From a virus, in IMG/VR virus record IMGVR_UViG_3300013131_000312, positions 1 through 20,254 of that record: DNA of 20,254 nucleotides. One strand, 5' to 3'. A program made the translations under genes and the position numbers. The notes below the pieces were generated by a model. The model did no database searches. It had not been told where the DNA came from and saw nothing but the letters and a program-made list of their open reading frames with translations. Every line of letters starts with the position of its first letter. Position 1 is the first letter of the stretch. Shown here one piece after another: positions 1 to 5,025 of this stretch.

Positions 1-89
1 GGCGACTCTAGTAGAACAGCCGATGTCTCTATACCCAGCTGATTCGTTTTGATCTTATCACCCTTCTTCAACTCTATTGCTTTTACCAT
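1..89 (-). CDS. N-terminal fragment of unrecognised small protein (runs off window)
   Basis: The first 29 codons of a gene that continues past the window edge. It starts MVKAIELKKGDKIKTNQLGI and stays open to base 1. The ATG is placed by a strong ribosome site (AAAGGAG, 4 bases of spacing) and a promoter just upstream. The same ACAAAAGGAGCA sequence precedes the next two minus-strand cassettes. The visible part is basic and hydrophilic, with no signal peptide or recognisable motif. I do not recognise the family. It appears to be the last visible of several single-gene cassettes at this end of the window. Confidence 0.6.
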   Translation of the reverse strand, partial: MVKAIELKKGDKIKTNQLGIETSAVLLES

Positions 90-107
90 AGTGCTCCTTT
101 TGTTGGT

Positions 108-150
108 TATCTTATCTACATAAGATAGCTCTGCCATGAAGTCAAGTCAA
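108..150 (-). promoter_or_regulatory. Sigma70-like promoter with palindromic operator
   Basis: Read on the minus strand, two overlapping TTGACT boxes (150-145 and 145-140) precede -10 candidates TATCTT and TATGTA, each at 17 bases. The -10 region lies inside a palindrome at 108-127, TATCTTAT-N4-ATAAGATA. The predicted start site near 110 gives a 20-base leader containing AAGGAG. A very similar palindrome lies over the -10 box of the promoter at 980-1011, which suggests a shared DNA-binding regulator. Confidence 0.6.
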
Positions 151-361
151 AAAATAAAAAAATTGCAGGGAGAACCAGGATGCGCTGGATGGTATTATAA
201 TAAACATTTGAAAACAAACCACGCTTGAAGGAACGGGACGGGAGAGATATGGCAGCTGGCAGCCGAAGGGTGATGGTAATATTATTATTAAATAAAAAAA
301 TTATCTAAACACGGGAACGGGAGCGGGAACGGGCGACCGAAGTCGCCCGTGAACTTTTATT
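151..361. repeat. GC-rich intergenic island A with CGGGAA repeats
   Basis: No gene was found here. The stretch holds G-rich repeats on the plus strand: GGAACGGGACGGGA at 230-243, and three imperfect CGGGAA/CGGGAG units at 312-333. It also has a GGAGAACCAGGATG word (about 169-182) that recurs at 2017-2030. The AT-rich part between (about 270-305) has no visible function. The rightmost part forms the hairpin listed at 329-350. Related islands occur at 1040-1242, 1775-1934 and 1985-2130. Confidence 0.55.
329..350 (-). terminator. Hairpin with UUCG tetraloop downstream of 362-952 gene
   Basis: Perfect 9-bp stem ACGGGCGAC/GTCGCCCGT. On the minus strand, the transcribed one for the neighbouring gene, the loop is TTCG closed by C-G, the classic very stable C(UUCG)G tetraloop. 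It starts 11 bases after the stop codon of the 362-952 gene. There is no immediate U-tract; a run of T comes only about 35 bases later. It could be an intrinsic terminator of unusual form or a 3'-end stabilising hairpin. Confidence 0.5.
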
Positions 362-952
362 TTAGAGAATTTTAAATCCGCCTGACTGCTCCGCGAACTC
401 TGCAAAATGTTCAACATTATCCACAGAGAACGGATACATACCCGAGCGGTCGGTTTTGTAATAGATAGTGTCCCACTTTTCTTTATCCTCTTTCGGATAA
501 TCACGCGGAACAATGTCGCCGTGTTTCTTTTTCATCTCTTCACTAAACGCGGACAACTCTTTGTCTACCTCTTCATTGTGCTTTTCAGCTTTTTTGTAGT
601 TTTCCATATACATTTCTGCATACTTTTTAGTGTGCCCCGTCGCGATTAAATGTTTTAATTGTTTTGCAATTTCTACCGCGTCGGTGTCTTTGACACGGAA
701 ACCGCTATTCTCGTGCCAGTAGTCTATGTGTTCTTCTTCAACACAACCCGTGAACTTAATTATATAATCCGCAAGAGGTCTCCACCACCAAACATTATTG
801 CGAAAATAATAACCTTTGTTCTCTTCTTCGAACTTGTTCATCTGTTCAAAGTAATTGTCTCGTTCTTCTGCTGTAGCTTTATCCCAATCAATTTTAGGTT
901 TAACTGCACCCTCTTTGAGTTTAGGTTTCAAGCCGTACACGTCCATACCCAT
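362..952 (-). CDS. Conserved phage/bacterial protein of unknown function (WWWRP motif)
   Basis: A 196-aa soluble protein starting MGMDVYGLKPK, with an AAAGGAGCATGT ribosome site fixing the start. Recognisable features are the N-terminal MGMDVYG, a GYYFRNNVWWWRPLADYI block (about 47-64), a YWHENSGF segment (about 78-85), a charged helical middle rich in K and E, and a C-terminal YPFSVDNVEHFAEFAEQSGGF block. This architecture is familiar to me from hypothetical proteins in many phages and bacteria; no function is assigned. The conserved Trp/His/Asn residues could form a binding pocket, but that is speculation. It is a single-gene unit with its own promoter (980-1011) and downstream hairpin (329-350), like a moron. 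Base composition looks less AT-rich than the replication genes. Confidence 0.85.
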   Translation of the reverse strand: MGMDVYGLKPKLKEGAVKPKIDWDKATAEERDNYFEQMNKFEEENKGYYFRNNVWWWRPLADYIIKFTGCVEEEHIDYWHENSGFRVKDTDAVEIAKQLKHLIATGHTKKYAEMYMENYKKAEKHNEEVDKELSAFSEEMKKKHGDIVPRDYPKEDKEKWDTIYYKTDRSGMYPFSVDNVEHFAEFAEQSGGFKIL

Positions 953-979
953 ACATGCTCCTTTTGTTGTTTGTTTATT

Positions 980-1011
980 ATCTTATATATATAAGATTTT
1001 TATAAAGTCAA
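980..1011 (-). promoter_or_regulatory. Promoter with perfect 18-bp palindrome over the -10 box
   Basis: Minus strand: TTGACT (1011-1006), 16 bases, then TATATA (989-984), with a start site expected near 977 and AAGGAG shortly before the ATG at 952. A perfect palindrome ATCTTATATATATAAGAT covers 980-997, including the whole -10 box. It has the same arms and spacing as the palindrome at 108-127, so it is likely an operator for a dimeric regulator. Confidence 0.65.
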
Positions 1012-1039
1012 TTAACTTTTTAGTTGTATTTAAAAAAAA

Positions 1040-1242
1040 TGCAGGAGCTTCCACCGGGTCTACCTTCCTGATGGTGAACTCTTCATTCACGGTTCGTGGT
1101 CGAAGAAACGGGAACGGGATGCGGGAACGGGGCTACATCAACCAAATCAACAGAAGCAGCAACGCCAGCTGCCCTGCTCTGGTGAAGACTAGCAGGGCAA
1201 TTAATATTATCAAAACCCAGAACACGGGAAATGGGAACGGGA
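1040..1242. repeat. GC-rich intergenic island B with CGGGAA repeats and hairpin
   Basis: No gene is supported here. The G-rich hexamer motif appears at about 1108-1134 (AACGGGAACGGGATGCGGG and onward) and again at 1222-1242 (CGGGAAATGGGAACGGGA). A perfect 9-bp inverted repeat, TGCCCTGCT/AGCAGGGCA, lies at 1170-1178 and 1191-1199 with a 12-base loop. It sits about 45 bases after the stop of the 1243-1536 gene, so it may end that transcript. No U-tract follows it. Confidence 0.5.
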
Positions 1243-1536
1243 TTACTTCTTCACTGGCCGTGTAATTCTATCTCTACCAGTTTCGTAAAATAAAACATCG
1301 TTCAGCTTCCAATTTTTTAAAAGTGTGGCCTCATTGTTGATTGTCCCAAAACCACGGCGTTGAGTCCCTGATCTTATTTTAACCCACATCTTTTCGCTTA
1401 CACCACCCTCCGTAAACCAAACGTAAACGAAATTTTTAAAATCCTCTAGTAGTTCTAGTTTTTTTATTTTAAAGTAAGTTGCTTTGCCGTGCTTCTTGCA
1501 CGTGTAAATTATATTTTTTCTTGGCTCTATCATCAT
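1243..1536 (-). CDS. Small DUF2314-like protein
   Basis: A 97-aa protein beginning MMIEPRKNIIYTCKKHG. The frame stays open upstream to 1629, but the AAAACAAAAGGAGCA ribosome site, shared with neighbouring cassettes, directly precedes the ATG pair at 1536/1533. A short CTCKKHG-type start is followed by a segment reading EKMWVKIRSG, GFGTINNEA and LNDVLFYETG. This matches the pattern of DUF2314-type domains (E-MWV, then G-G-x-NN, then GD-V-F), which have no settled biochemical role. It is preceded by an unusually long leader with a hairpin and by a very good promoter at 1726-1754. The assignment to DUF2314 is from memory of the family pattern and is moderate. Confidence 0.7.
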   Translation of the reverse strand: MMIEPRKNIIYTCKKHGKATYFKIKKLELLEDFKNFVYVWFTEGGVSEKMWVKIRSGTQRRGFGTINNEATLLKNWKLNDVLFYETGRDRITRPVKK

Positions 1537-1719
1537 TGCTCCTTTTGTTTTGTTAAAGCAGGGCTGATAGTGGCAAACGACCCAGACCATCAGCTCTGCC
1601 CATTTTATCGCGGTAGTCACCCGCATCACCAGAAACGATCTGACCTTACACCAACATTGCCTTCGTTAAGGCGTTCGAAGTAAAGCACTATCTCTTTGCT
1701 TTCGCATTCATCTGGCTGT
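1537..1719 (-). promoter_or_regulatory. Long structured 5' leader of the 1243-1536 gene
   Basis: The promoter at 1726-1754 predicts a transcript start near 1719, leaving about 180 bases before the ATG. The neighbouring cassettes have leaders of about 20-25 bases. An 11-bp inverted repeat (1558-1568 with 1589-1599, one mismatch or G-U pair) ends about 15 bases before the ribosome site. Short reading frames in this leader (13 and about 31 codons) are not convincing genes. It could be an attenuator or simply decayed coding sequence. Confidence 0.35.
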
Positions 1720-1725
1720 CCCATT

Positions 1726-1754
1726 AATATAAGATAGGTAATTCCTAATGTCAA
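1726..1754 (-). promoter_or_regulatory. Near-consensus sigma70 promoter
   Basis: Minus strand TTGACA (1754-1749), a 17-base spacer and TATATT (1731-1726). The spacer and -10 contain one TATCTTAT half-site at the same place as in the palindromic promoters, but the second half is missing. It drives the 1243-1536 gene through a long leader. Confidence 0.65.
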
Positions 1755-1774
1755 GCATAATTAAAAAATATTTT

Positions 1775-1934
1775 TAGCATCAAACTCCGGAGAGCTCAGC
1801 AGCTGGGAGGCAGGTCCGTGATTCGTTGTTCATGGATCATGGCTGCGGGAACGGGAACGGGAACGGGAACGGGATTACGGTAGCCCAACGGACGCTAAAC
1901 AGGAGCTAATTATTTAGAGGATGTCGAGCTACCA
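1775..1934 (-). repeat. GC-rich intergenic island C, promoter-driven but without a gene
   Basis: The clearest hexamer array of the window is at 1846-1874: four CGGGAA units plus CGGGATTACGG on the plus strand. Flanking words include TCCGTGATTCGT (1814-1825), which recurs at 5415-5426. A long-range inverted repeat GGTAGC/GCTACC also lies near 1882 and 1928. The promoter at 1941-1969 points into this stretch, yet only a reading frame of about 13 codons is present. It is either a small RNA, a decayed cassette or a landing site for repeats. Confidence 0.45.
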
Positions 1935-1940
1935 ACCACA

Positions 1941-1969
1941 GATATAATCATCGTGGGATATGAAGTCAA
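1941..1969 (-). promoter_or_regulatory. Sigma70-like promoter with no gene downstream
   Basis: Minus strand TTGACT (1969-1964), 17 bases, TATATC (1946-1941). The -35 begins 4 bases after the stop codon of the VRR-NUC gene. It shares TTGACTTCAT with the promoter at 108-150. Transcription would start near 1934 and enter island C. Confidence 0.55.
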
Positions 1970-1972
1970 GCA

Positions 1973-2404
1973 TTATTTTTTTATTATTTTCGAACCAGCT
2001 TCCTGCTGCCTGGAAGGAGAACCAGGATGGGTGATTATCTTATTCAGAACCGCGGTCCATGAAACGGGGTGCGGGAAATGGGAAACGGGAAACGTGGCAA
2101 ACGGATCACGGTGCAAGCAAGAGTTGTAGTCGTAAAGTTTGACGGCTCTCTGCCCGAGGTCGAAGTTTAAGATAAATACTCTGCCACCAACACTAGCACG
2201 TTTTACAATCCACGCTTTTTGGTATTTAGTAAGCGGAGTCTGTTTTCTCTTTTTTACCTTTAGCTCCAGCCAAAATTCAATGCCTTGATAGCATCCGTTT
2301 ACATCAGGAACGCCTAATGCAATGTTTGTTTCTATTCTTTGAAAGTGTACGTTTGGCAACGCTTTTTTTATTTTTTGATACAGCTTCGATTCTTCCTTTG
2401 GCAT
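1973..2404 (-). CDS. VRR-NUC family PD-(D/E)XK nuclease
   Basis: A 143-aa protein. The N-terminal 95 residues form a compact VRR-NUC nuclease: helical start (EESKLYQKIKKALP), GVPDVNG with the metal-binding D34, then LELKVKKR with E47 and K49 of the (D/E)XK motif, and LTKYQKAWI. In this family such enzymes cleave DNA with a divalent metal; in phages they are often single-domain and may act on branched DNA or in packaging. ATG at 2404 is preferred over a TTG one codon earlier. It overlaps the metallopeptidase gene by 101 bases. The tail from about residue 98 is encoded by a GC-rich repeat island (FATFPVSHFPHPVS and beyond) and is probably not part of the ancestral protein. Confidence 0.8.
   Translation of the reverse strand: MPKEESKLYQKIKKALPNVHFQRIETNIALGVPDVNGCYQGIEFWLELKVKKRKQTPLTKYQKAWIVKRASVGGRVFILNFDLGQRAVKLYDYNSCLHRDPFATFPVSHFPHPVSWTAVLNKIITHPGSPSRQQEAGSKIIKK
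1985..2130. repeat. GC-rich island D, inside the 3' end of the nuclease gene
   Basis: The same class of sequence as islands A to C: GGAGAACCAGGATG (2017-2030, also in island A) and a degenerate hexamer run of CGGGAAA and TGGGAAA units at about 2063-2095, followed by CGGATCACGG (2100-2109). Unlike the others it is translated, as the C-terminal 45 residues of the VRR-NUC protein. Confidence 0.5.
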
Positions 2405-2753
2405 CAAATTTTCCGTTTACTAATTGCGTTTGTAAATAGGGTAAAAACCATTTGTTATCTCTGAATACTTGAGAGAGGCTATTAGAAATTGCGTTAACAA
2501 TTAATTCCTCGTTTTCTTCCTTAGCAAGAAGATTTCCCTGCGAGTTAAGTCCGGTTTGATAGACACAAGCGTGAATGACTTCGTGCAAGAGTGTGTTTGC
2601 TTCTGATCTTGCATTTTGTTCTTTCTGGATATCGATTTTAGCGTTACTACTGTCATACTCACCTAAAACATTATCATCTTTTTTATCTTCTGTCTCAAAA
2701 TTAATAACATTAATTGAAATATCTTCGTAACCAATTTTAATCTTTTTTTTCAT
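2304..2753 (-). CDS. Small HExxH zinc metallopeptidase-like protein
   Basis: A 149-aa protein. It has NTLLHEVIHACVYQTGL around residues 53-69, with H57-E58-x-x-H61 as the zinc-binding catalytic motif and the acidic stretch EENEELIV (79-86) as likely source of the third ligand. This layout is that of small phage metallopeptidase-like proteins related to the ImmA/SprT types; the substrate is unknown. ATG at 2753 has GGAG 10 bases upstream and is preferred over an in-frame GTG at 2774. The C-terminal 34 residues (NGKFDAKGRIEAVSKNK onward) run through the start of the VRR-NUC gene in another frame. They are very basic and unlike the rest, suggesting loss of an original stop near 2404. Confidence 0.75.
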   Translation of the reverse strand: MKKKIKIGYEDISINVINFETEDKKDDNVLGEYDSSNAKIDIQKEQNARSEANTLLHEVIHACVYQTGLNSQGNLLAKEENEELIVNAISNSLSQVFRDNKWFLPYLQTQLVNGKFDAKGRIEAVSKNKKSVAKRTLSKNRNKHCIRRS

Positions 2754-2769
2754 TAATTCTGATCTCCAC

Positions 2770-2825
2770 TGCACCCAAAGACATGTTTAAGTGCTTGTTA
2801 TGTACCCTATTGAATTGCACCCAAA
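2770..2825. repeat. Direct repeat TGCACCCAAA in short intergenic gap
   Basis: The 10-mer TGCACCCAAA occurs at 2770-2779 and 2816-2825, 46 bases apart, framing the gap between the terminase small subunit and the metallopeptidase. It could be a binding site pair or a footprint of an insertion or deletion. Its significance is uncertain. Confidence 0.35.
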
Positions 2826-2833
2826 AATCTTCC

Positions 2834-3340
2834 TTAAGAAGACTTTTCCTCTTCTTCGATTTCGAGGACTTTTTCAAACGGTATCTCATCCTTAAGCTCA
2901 TTGATTGTTTTGATTAATTCATCTTTTGTCATTGCTGACAAGTCCTGGACTTTAATCTCTTTTCGATCAATGTAAAAGCCTGCTGCTTGCCCTAGTCTAA
3001 ACTCCGCATTTATGGCCGCTGCAAGTTGGTTTTTATCTTCCGCCTTCTTTGAAAGTGAGTCTAATCTTTTTAAATGTCTAAGGTAGTCTTTGTATGTATT
3101 TGTCTTGGCGTCACGCAATCTTTCAATATACGCTACTACATGAGGAAACTTATCTGGGTTTGTTAAAAGACTTCCCCATTTACCAGTCGTTGTTTCAGCA
3201 TATCCTGCGTGCCGAGCAGCTTCTTGTTTTGTACAATCAGGATAATTTGAAACATAAAACTCTGCGAACGCACGTTGCTTGCCAGTTAATAACTCAGCTC
3301 CTTTTAGATTCGCCTTAACCTCTTGAACTAAAGTTTCCAT
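2834..3340 (-). CDS. terS: Terminase small subunit
   Basis: A 168-aa protein. Residues 17-60 read ELLTGKQRAFAEFYVSN, then a CTKQEAARHAGYAE segment, which is the DNA-binding helix-turn-helix typical of Terminase_2-type small subunits; NPDKFPHVVAYIERLR follows. The middle is helical (oligomerisation region) and the C-terminus strongly acidic (EIEEEEKSS). The protein recognises phage DNA at the start of packaging and recruits the large ATPase/nuclease subunit, which is not in this window. It is the first gene after the 3341-3791 non-coding region, consistent with the start of a late transcript, and is followed by the metallopeptidase and nuclease genes. No strong ribosome site is visible before the ATG. 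Confidence 0.85.
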   Translation of the reverse strand: METLVQEVKANLKGAELLTGKQRAFAEFYVSNYPDCTKQEAARHAGYAETTTGKWGSLLTNPDKFPHVVAYIERLRDAKTNTYKDYLRHLKRLDSLSKKAEDKNQLAAAINAEFRLGQAAGFYIDRKEIKVQDLSAMTKDELIKTINELKDEIPFEKVLEIEEEEKSS

Positions 3341-3661
3341 AAATTTTTAATTATTATATAGATATTCCAATGTAAATAATACAACAAAGGTAAAAAAAGT
3401 TTTCTTGTCCAGTAGAATAATAGTACATATATGTTTACAATATTGATTATTAATATTGTTTTTATTGAATATATTGAATTTAGTGTTCAGTGTACTTTCA
3501 GGGTAGTATGCTGAAAGAATAACTGTTGGTATATATATCTTATTTGATGTTTTCAGCTTGTCAGTGTACTTTTGAGTTTATTTTTGTGTAGAGACATGAA
3601 AAGGTCTAATGTATCTATATACATAGCTGAAATTTGTGTATTTACTTGGTTTTTGTTAATC
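3341..3661. promoter_or_regulatory. AT-rich non-coding region upstream of terminase gene
   Basis: About 320 bases without a credible gene. It contains the direct repeat TCAGTGTACTTT (3487-3498 and 3561-3572), a 7-bp inverted repeat CTTTCAG/CTGAAAG (3495-3501 and 3511-3517), and a longer-range pair TTTCAGCT/AGCTGAAA (3551-3558 and 3625-3632). A TATAAT lies about 20 bases before the terminase ATG, with weak -35 candidates. It is likely the promoter/regulatory region of the packaging genes; an origin-like role is possible but unproven. Confidence 0.45.
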
Positions 3662-3789
3662 GGTGGGCTGAACGAATCAGCCCACCATAACTAACAAAAG
3701 GTAGGTGTGGTATTTATACCACAGTACGTGATCCGTGGTCAACCATACCCTACCCGTTGCTCACGGGTAACGTGTTGCAAAAATGCAAC
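3662..3789. terminator. Cluster of four consecutive perfect hairpins
   Basis: In 128 bases: GGTGGGCTGA/TCAGCCCACC (3662-3686, 10 bp, 5-base loop), TGTGGTAT/ATACCACA (3706-3723, 8 bp, 2-base spacer), TACCCGT/ACGGGTA (3751-3769, 7 bp) and GTTGCA/TGCAAC (3774-3789, 6 bp, AAAA loop). The cluster begins 3 bases after the stop of the acidic-protein gene, the last gene of the small-gene operon, and so is well placed to end it. None has a following U-tract on the minus strand, so other roles (RNA processing, protein binding, small RNA) remain open. Confidence 0.5.
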
Positions 3790-3791
3790 TA

Positions 3792-3953
3792 TTAGTCCTC
3801 GTCCTCATCTTCATCCTCGTCATCTTCGTAATCATCTTCGTCATGATCACATTTAGAATTTTCGAGTTCAATTGCTTTATCGCGTAAAGTAATTAAATCC
3901 TCCTCAATTCTATCAATGATGTCTTGGATTGTTTCTTCTCTTTTCTTTCCCAT
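3792..3953 (-). CDS. 53-aa highly acidic protein
   Basis: MGKKREETIQDIIDRIEEDL starts an amphipathic helix (about 5-33) with coiled-coil character. A single Cys-Asp-His follows, and then an almost purely acidic tail of D, E and Y (about 38-53). The start is set by one of the strongest ribosome sites in the window (GGGGAGG, 6 bases of spacing), which suggests high expression. Function is unknown; a small helix with a polyacidic tail could bind basic host proteins or mimic DNA, but no specific family is recognised. It is the last gene of the small-gene operon, directly before the hairpin cluster. Hairpins with GTTGCA/TGCAAC arms flank it and the next gene. Confidence 0.75.
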   Translation of the reverse strand: MGKKREETIQDIIDRIEEDLITLRDKAIELENSKCDHDEDDYEDDEDEDEDED

Positions 3954-4015
3954 AGTCTACCTCCCCGAAGGCCAGATATGCAAAAAATTATATGGGATAA
4001 AGCCCCGTAAAGGCC

Positions 4016-4141
4016 TTATTTTTTAAATGATTTTATAACATCTTCTGCAAAATCAGTGTAAAACTTCTGTACATTACCAAAGTAATTAGACCAGAATGCT
4101 TTTACCTCACTATAAGCAGGTATTTGAAATAGTTTTTCCAT
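4016..4141 (-). CDS. 41-aa phasin-like short protein
   Basis: MEKLFQIPAYSEVKAFWSNY opens a single amphipathic helix rich in aromatic residues (FWSNYFGNVQKFYTDF) ending in basic KSFKK. The pattern resembles the short phasin-like segment of polyhydroxyalkanoate granule proteins, but the length is far below a full phasin, so this is only a resemblance. A good ribosome site (AAGGAG, 8 bases of spacing) fixes the start. It lies between the HNH endonuclease and the acidic protein. It may be a small host-interaction protein; function unknown. Confidence 0.65.
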   Translation of the reverse strand: MEKLFQIPAYSEVKAFWSNYFGNVQKFYTDFAEDVIKSFKK

Positions 4142-4168
4142 TTTTTATCTCCTTGTTGGAAAATATAT

Positions 4169-4185
4169 ATGTTGCAGTGCAACAT
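4169..4185. terminator. Hairpin ATGTTGCA/TGCAACAT
   Basis: Perfect 8-bp arms around one base, a near-perfect palindrome, between the HNH gene stop and the 41-aa gene. On the plus strand it is followed by TTTTT, on the minus strand by AT-rich sequence. The arms match those of the hairpin at 3774-3789. It may be a partial terminator, a processing site or an operator. Confidence 0.4.
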
Positions 4186-4196
4186 TTTTCAAGGTG

Positions 4197-4721
4197 TCAA
4201 AATTTCACTTTATTGTTTTTACCAACAGATTTACAAATTGAATAAAAATCTTTAACAGATAATTCCTGTTTCATACGATTTACGATAGCGCAACAAAACA
4301 CAATGTTACCGTCAATATAAGGTTTATTACTATCTATTCTATCAACCGAAATATTATACATACGTCGAGCATTCCCTAAGAGGTGTGTCATTTTTAAATT
4401 AGAATAAGGACAACGCAAACCAAATTTATCATGTTGTTCTTTCCAAATATCTAAAAATTCACTGCAAGTAATTAAAAGTTCATGTTTAGTATCTTTCTTC
4501 AACCGTTTTTTTGTTAATTGATAAATTCTTCTTACAAAAGTAATGGAATTTCTTGACCAAGCAGCCTTTTCTTTTTTAAGCTTACAAGGCTTGCACCAAG
4601 AATGTAATTTAATTTTACTATTTGCTTGAAAATAAAAAAAAGTTTTTAATTTTTTTTGTTTACACAACGAGCAAGTTTTATAATTGATCTCCTGTTCCGT
4701 CGTCAATGTTTCTTCGTTCAT
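4197..4721 (-). CDS. HNH-type homing endonuclease-like protein
   Basis: A 174-aa protein. An N-terminal zinc ribbon is formed by C17-x2-C20 and C43-x2-C46 (CSLC and CKPC). The C-terminal half has RCPYSNLKMT, then SVDRIDSNKPYIDGNIVFCC and NRMKQELS, the DRID-x-GN-NxMK pattern of a large group of phage HNH nucleases with a degenerate first His. Such genes are usually free-standing homing endonucleases. The ATG at 4721 follows an in-frame ATG at 4823, but the zinc ribbon and the 44-base overlap with the preceding gene favour the later start; no clear ribosome site is visible. It is unusually AT-rich even for this window, consistent with a mobile origin. It breaks the run of tiny genes. Confidence 0.75.
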   Translation of the reverse strand: MNEETLTTEQEINYKTCSLCKQKKLKTFFYFQANSKIKLHSWCKPCKLKKEKAAWSRNSITFVRRIYQLTKKRLKKDTKHELLITCSEFLDIWKEQHDKFGLRCPYSNLKMTHLLGNARRMYNISVDRIDSNKPYIDGNIVFCCAIVNRMKQELSVKDFYSICKSVGKNNKVKF

Positions 4722-5025
4722 TATATTTTTTTCGCCAGTTAATGTAATTGATTTGTTCTTTAGTAAAATAGATTTGTTCGTTGTCGACCATTTGTAGATA
4801 TTTTTCTCTAACTGTCTCATCATTCAAATCAGCAAGGTTACAAATAATTTTAAAGTTTTCACTATCATTTACAAACCATAAGTGAGCTTGGTATTTGAAC
4901 ATAATTAACGAACGTTCCATTCCAGGATAAATGACATCTTCGAATGCTCGTTGGATAACAGCTCTCCAAAGTTTTGTTTCTGGTAAGGTTTCTTCTTCGT
5001 GAATTTCTGTTTTGAGCTCCTGCAT
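4678..5025 (-). CDS. Conserved small phage protein, unknown function
   Basis: A 115-aa protein: MQELKTEIHEEETLPETKLW, then RAVIQRAFEDVIYPGMERSL, HLWFVNDSENFKIICNLADL and an E/R/K-rich tail. The WRAVI-QA--D ... A--W-----F--IC-LA-L---VR pattern is familiar from short proteins encoded beside early or replication genes in many phages, without an assigned function. A second in-frame ATG lies at MERSL. The ATG used has no visible ribosome site, so translation may depend on the gene before it. The 3' end overlaps the HNH gene. Confidence 0.7.
   Translation of the reverse strand: MQELKTEIHEEETLPETKLWRAVIQRAFEDVIYPGMERSLIMFKYQAHLWFVNDSENFKIICNLADLNDETVREKYLQMVDNEQIYFTKEQINYINWRKKYNERRNIDDGTGDQL

Noticed and set aside
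407-1265. Plus-strand frames opposite the 362-952 gene
   Set aside because: Phe/Val/Ile-rich antisense translation of a clearly conserved gene, without ribosome sites.
1537-1629. N-terminal extension of the 1243-1536 protein
   Set aside because: The AAGGAGCA ribosome site before 1536 is shared with neighbouring cassettes and sits inside the extension; the extension contains the leader hairpin.
1621-1724. 32-codon minus-strand frame starting MGQPDECESKEIVLYFERLN
   Set aside because: Its ATG lies upstream of the predicted transcript start of the promoter at 1726-1754, with no ribosome site; at most a decayed remnant.
3596-3694. 32-codon plus-strand frame (MKRSNVSIYIAEICVFTWFL and onward) with a hydrophobic middle
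   Set aside because: No ribosome site, lies on the strand opposite to neighbouring genes, and its last third is the 10-bp hairpin at 3662-3686, which explains the base pattern better.
3662-3789. Possible tRNA, attachment site or CRISPR repeats in the hairpin cluster
   Set aside because: No cloverleaf can be drawn, no repeated spacer structure exists and no integrase is present.
4016-4141. True phasin identity for the 41-aa protein
   Set aside because: Only a short aromatic amphipathic helix is shared; length and context do not support a granule protein.
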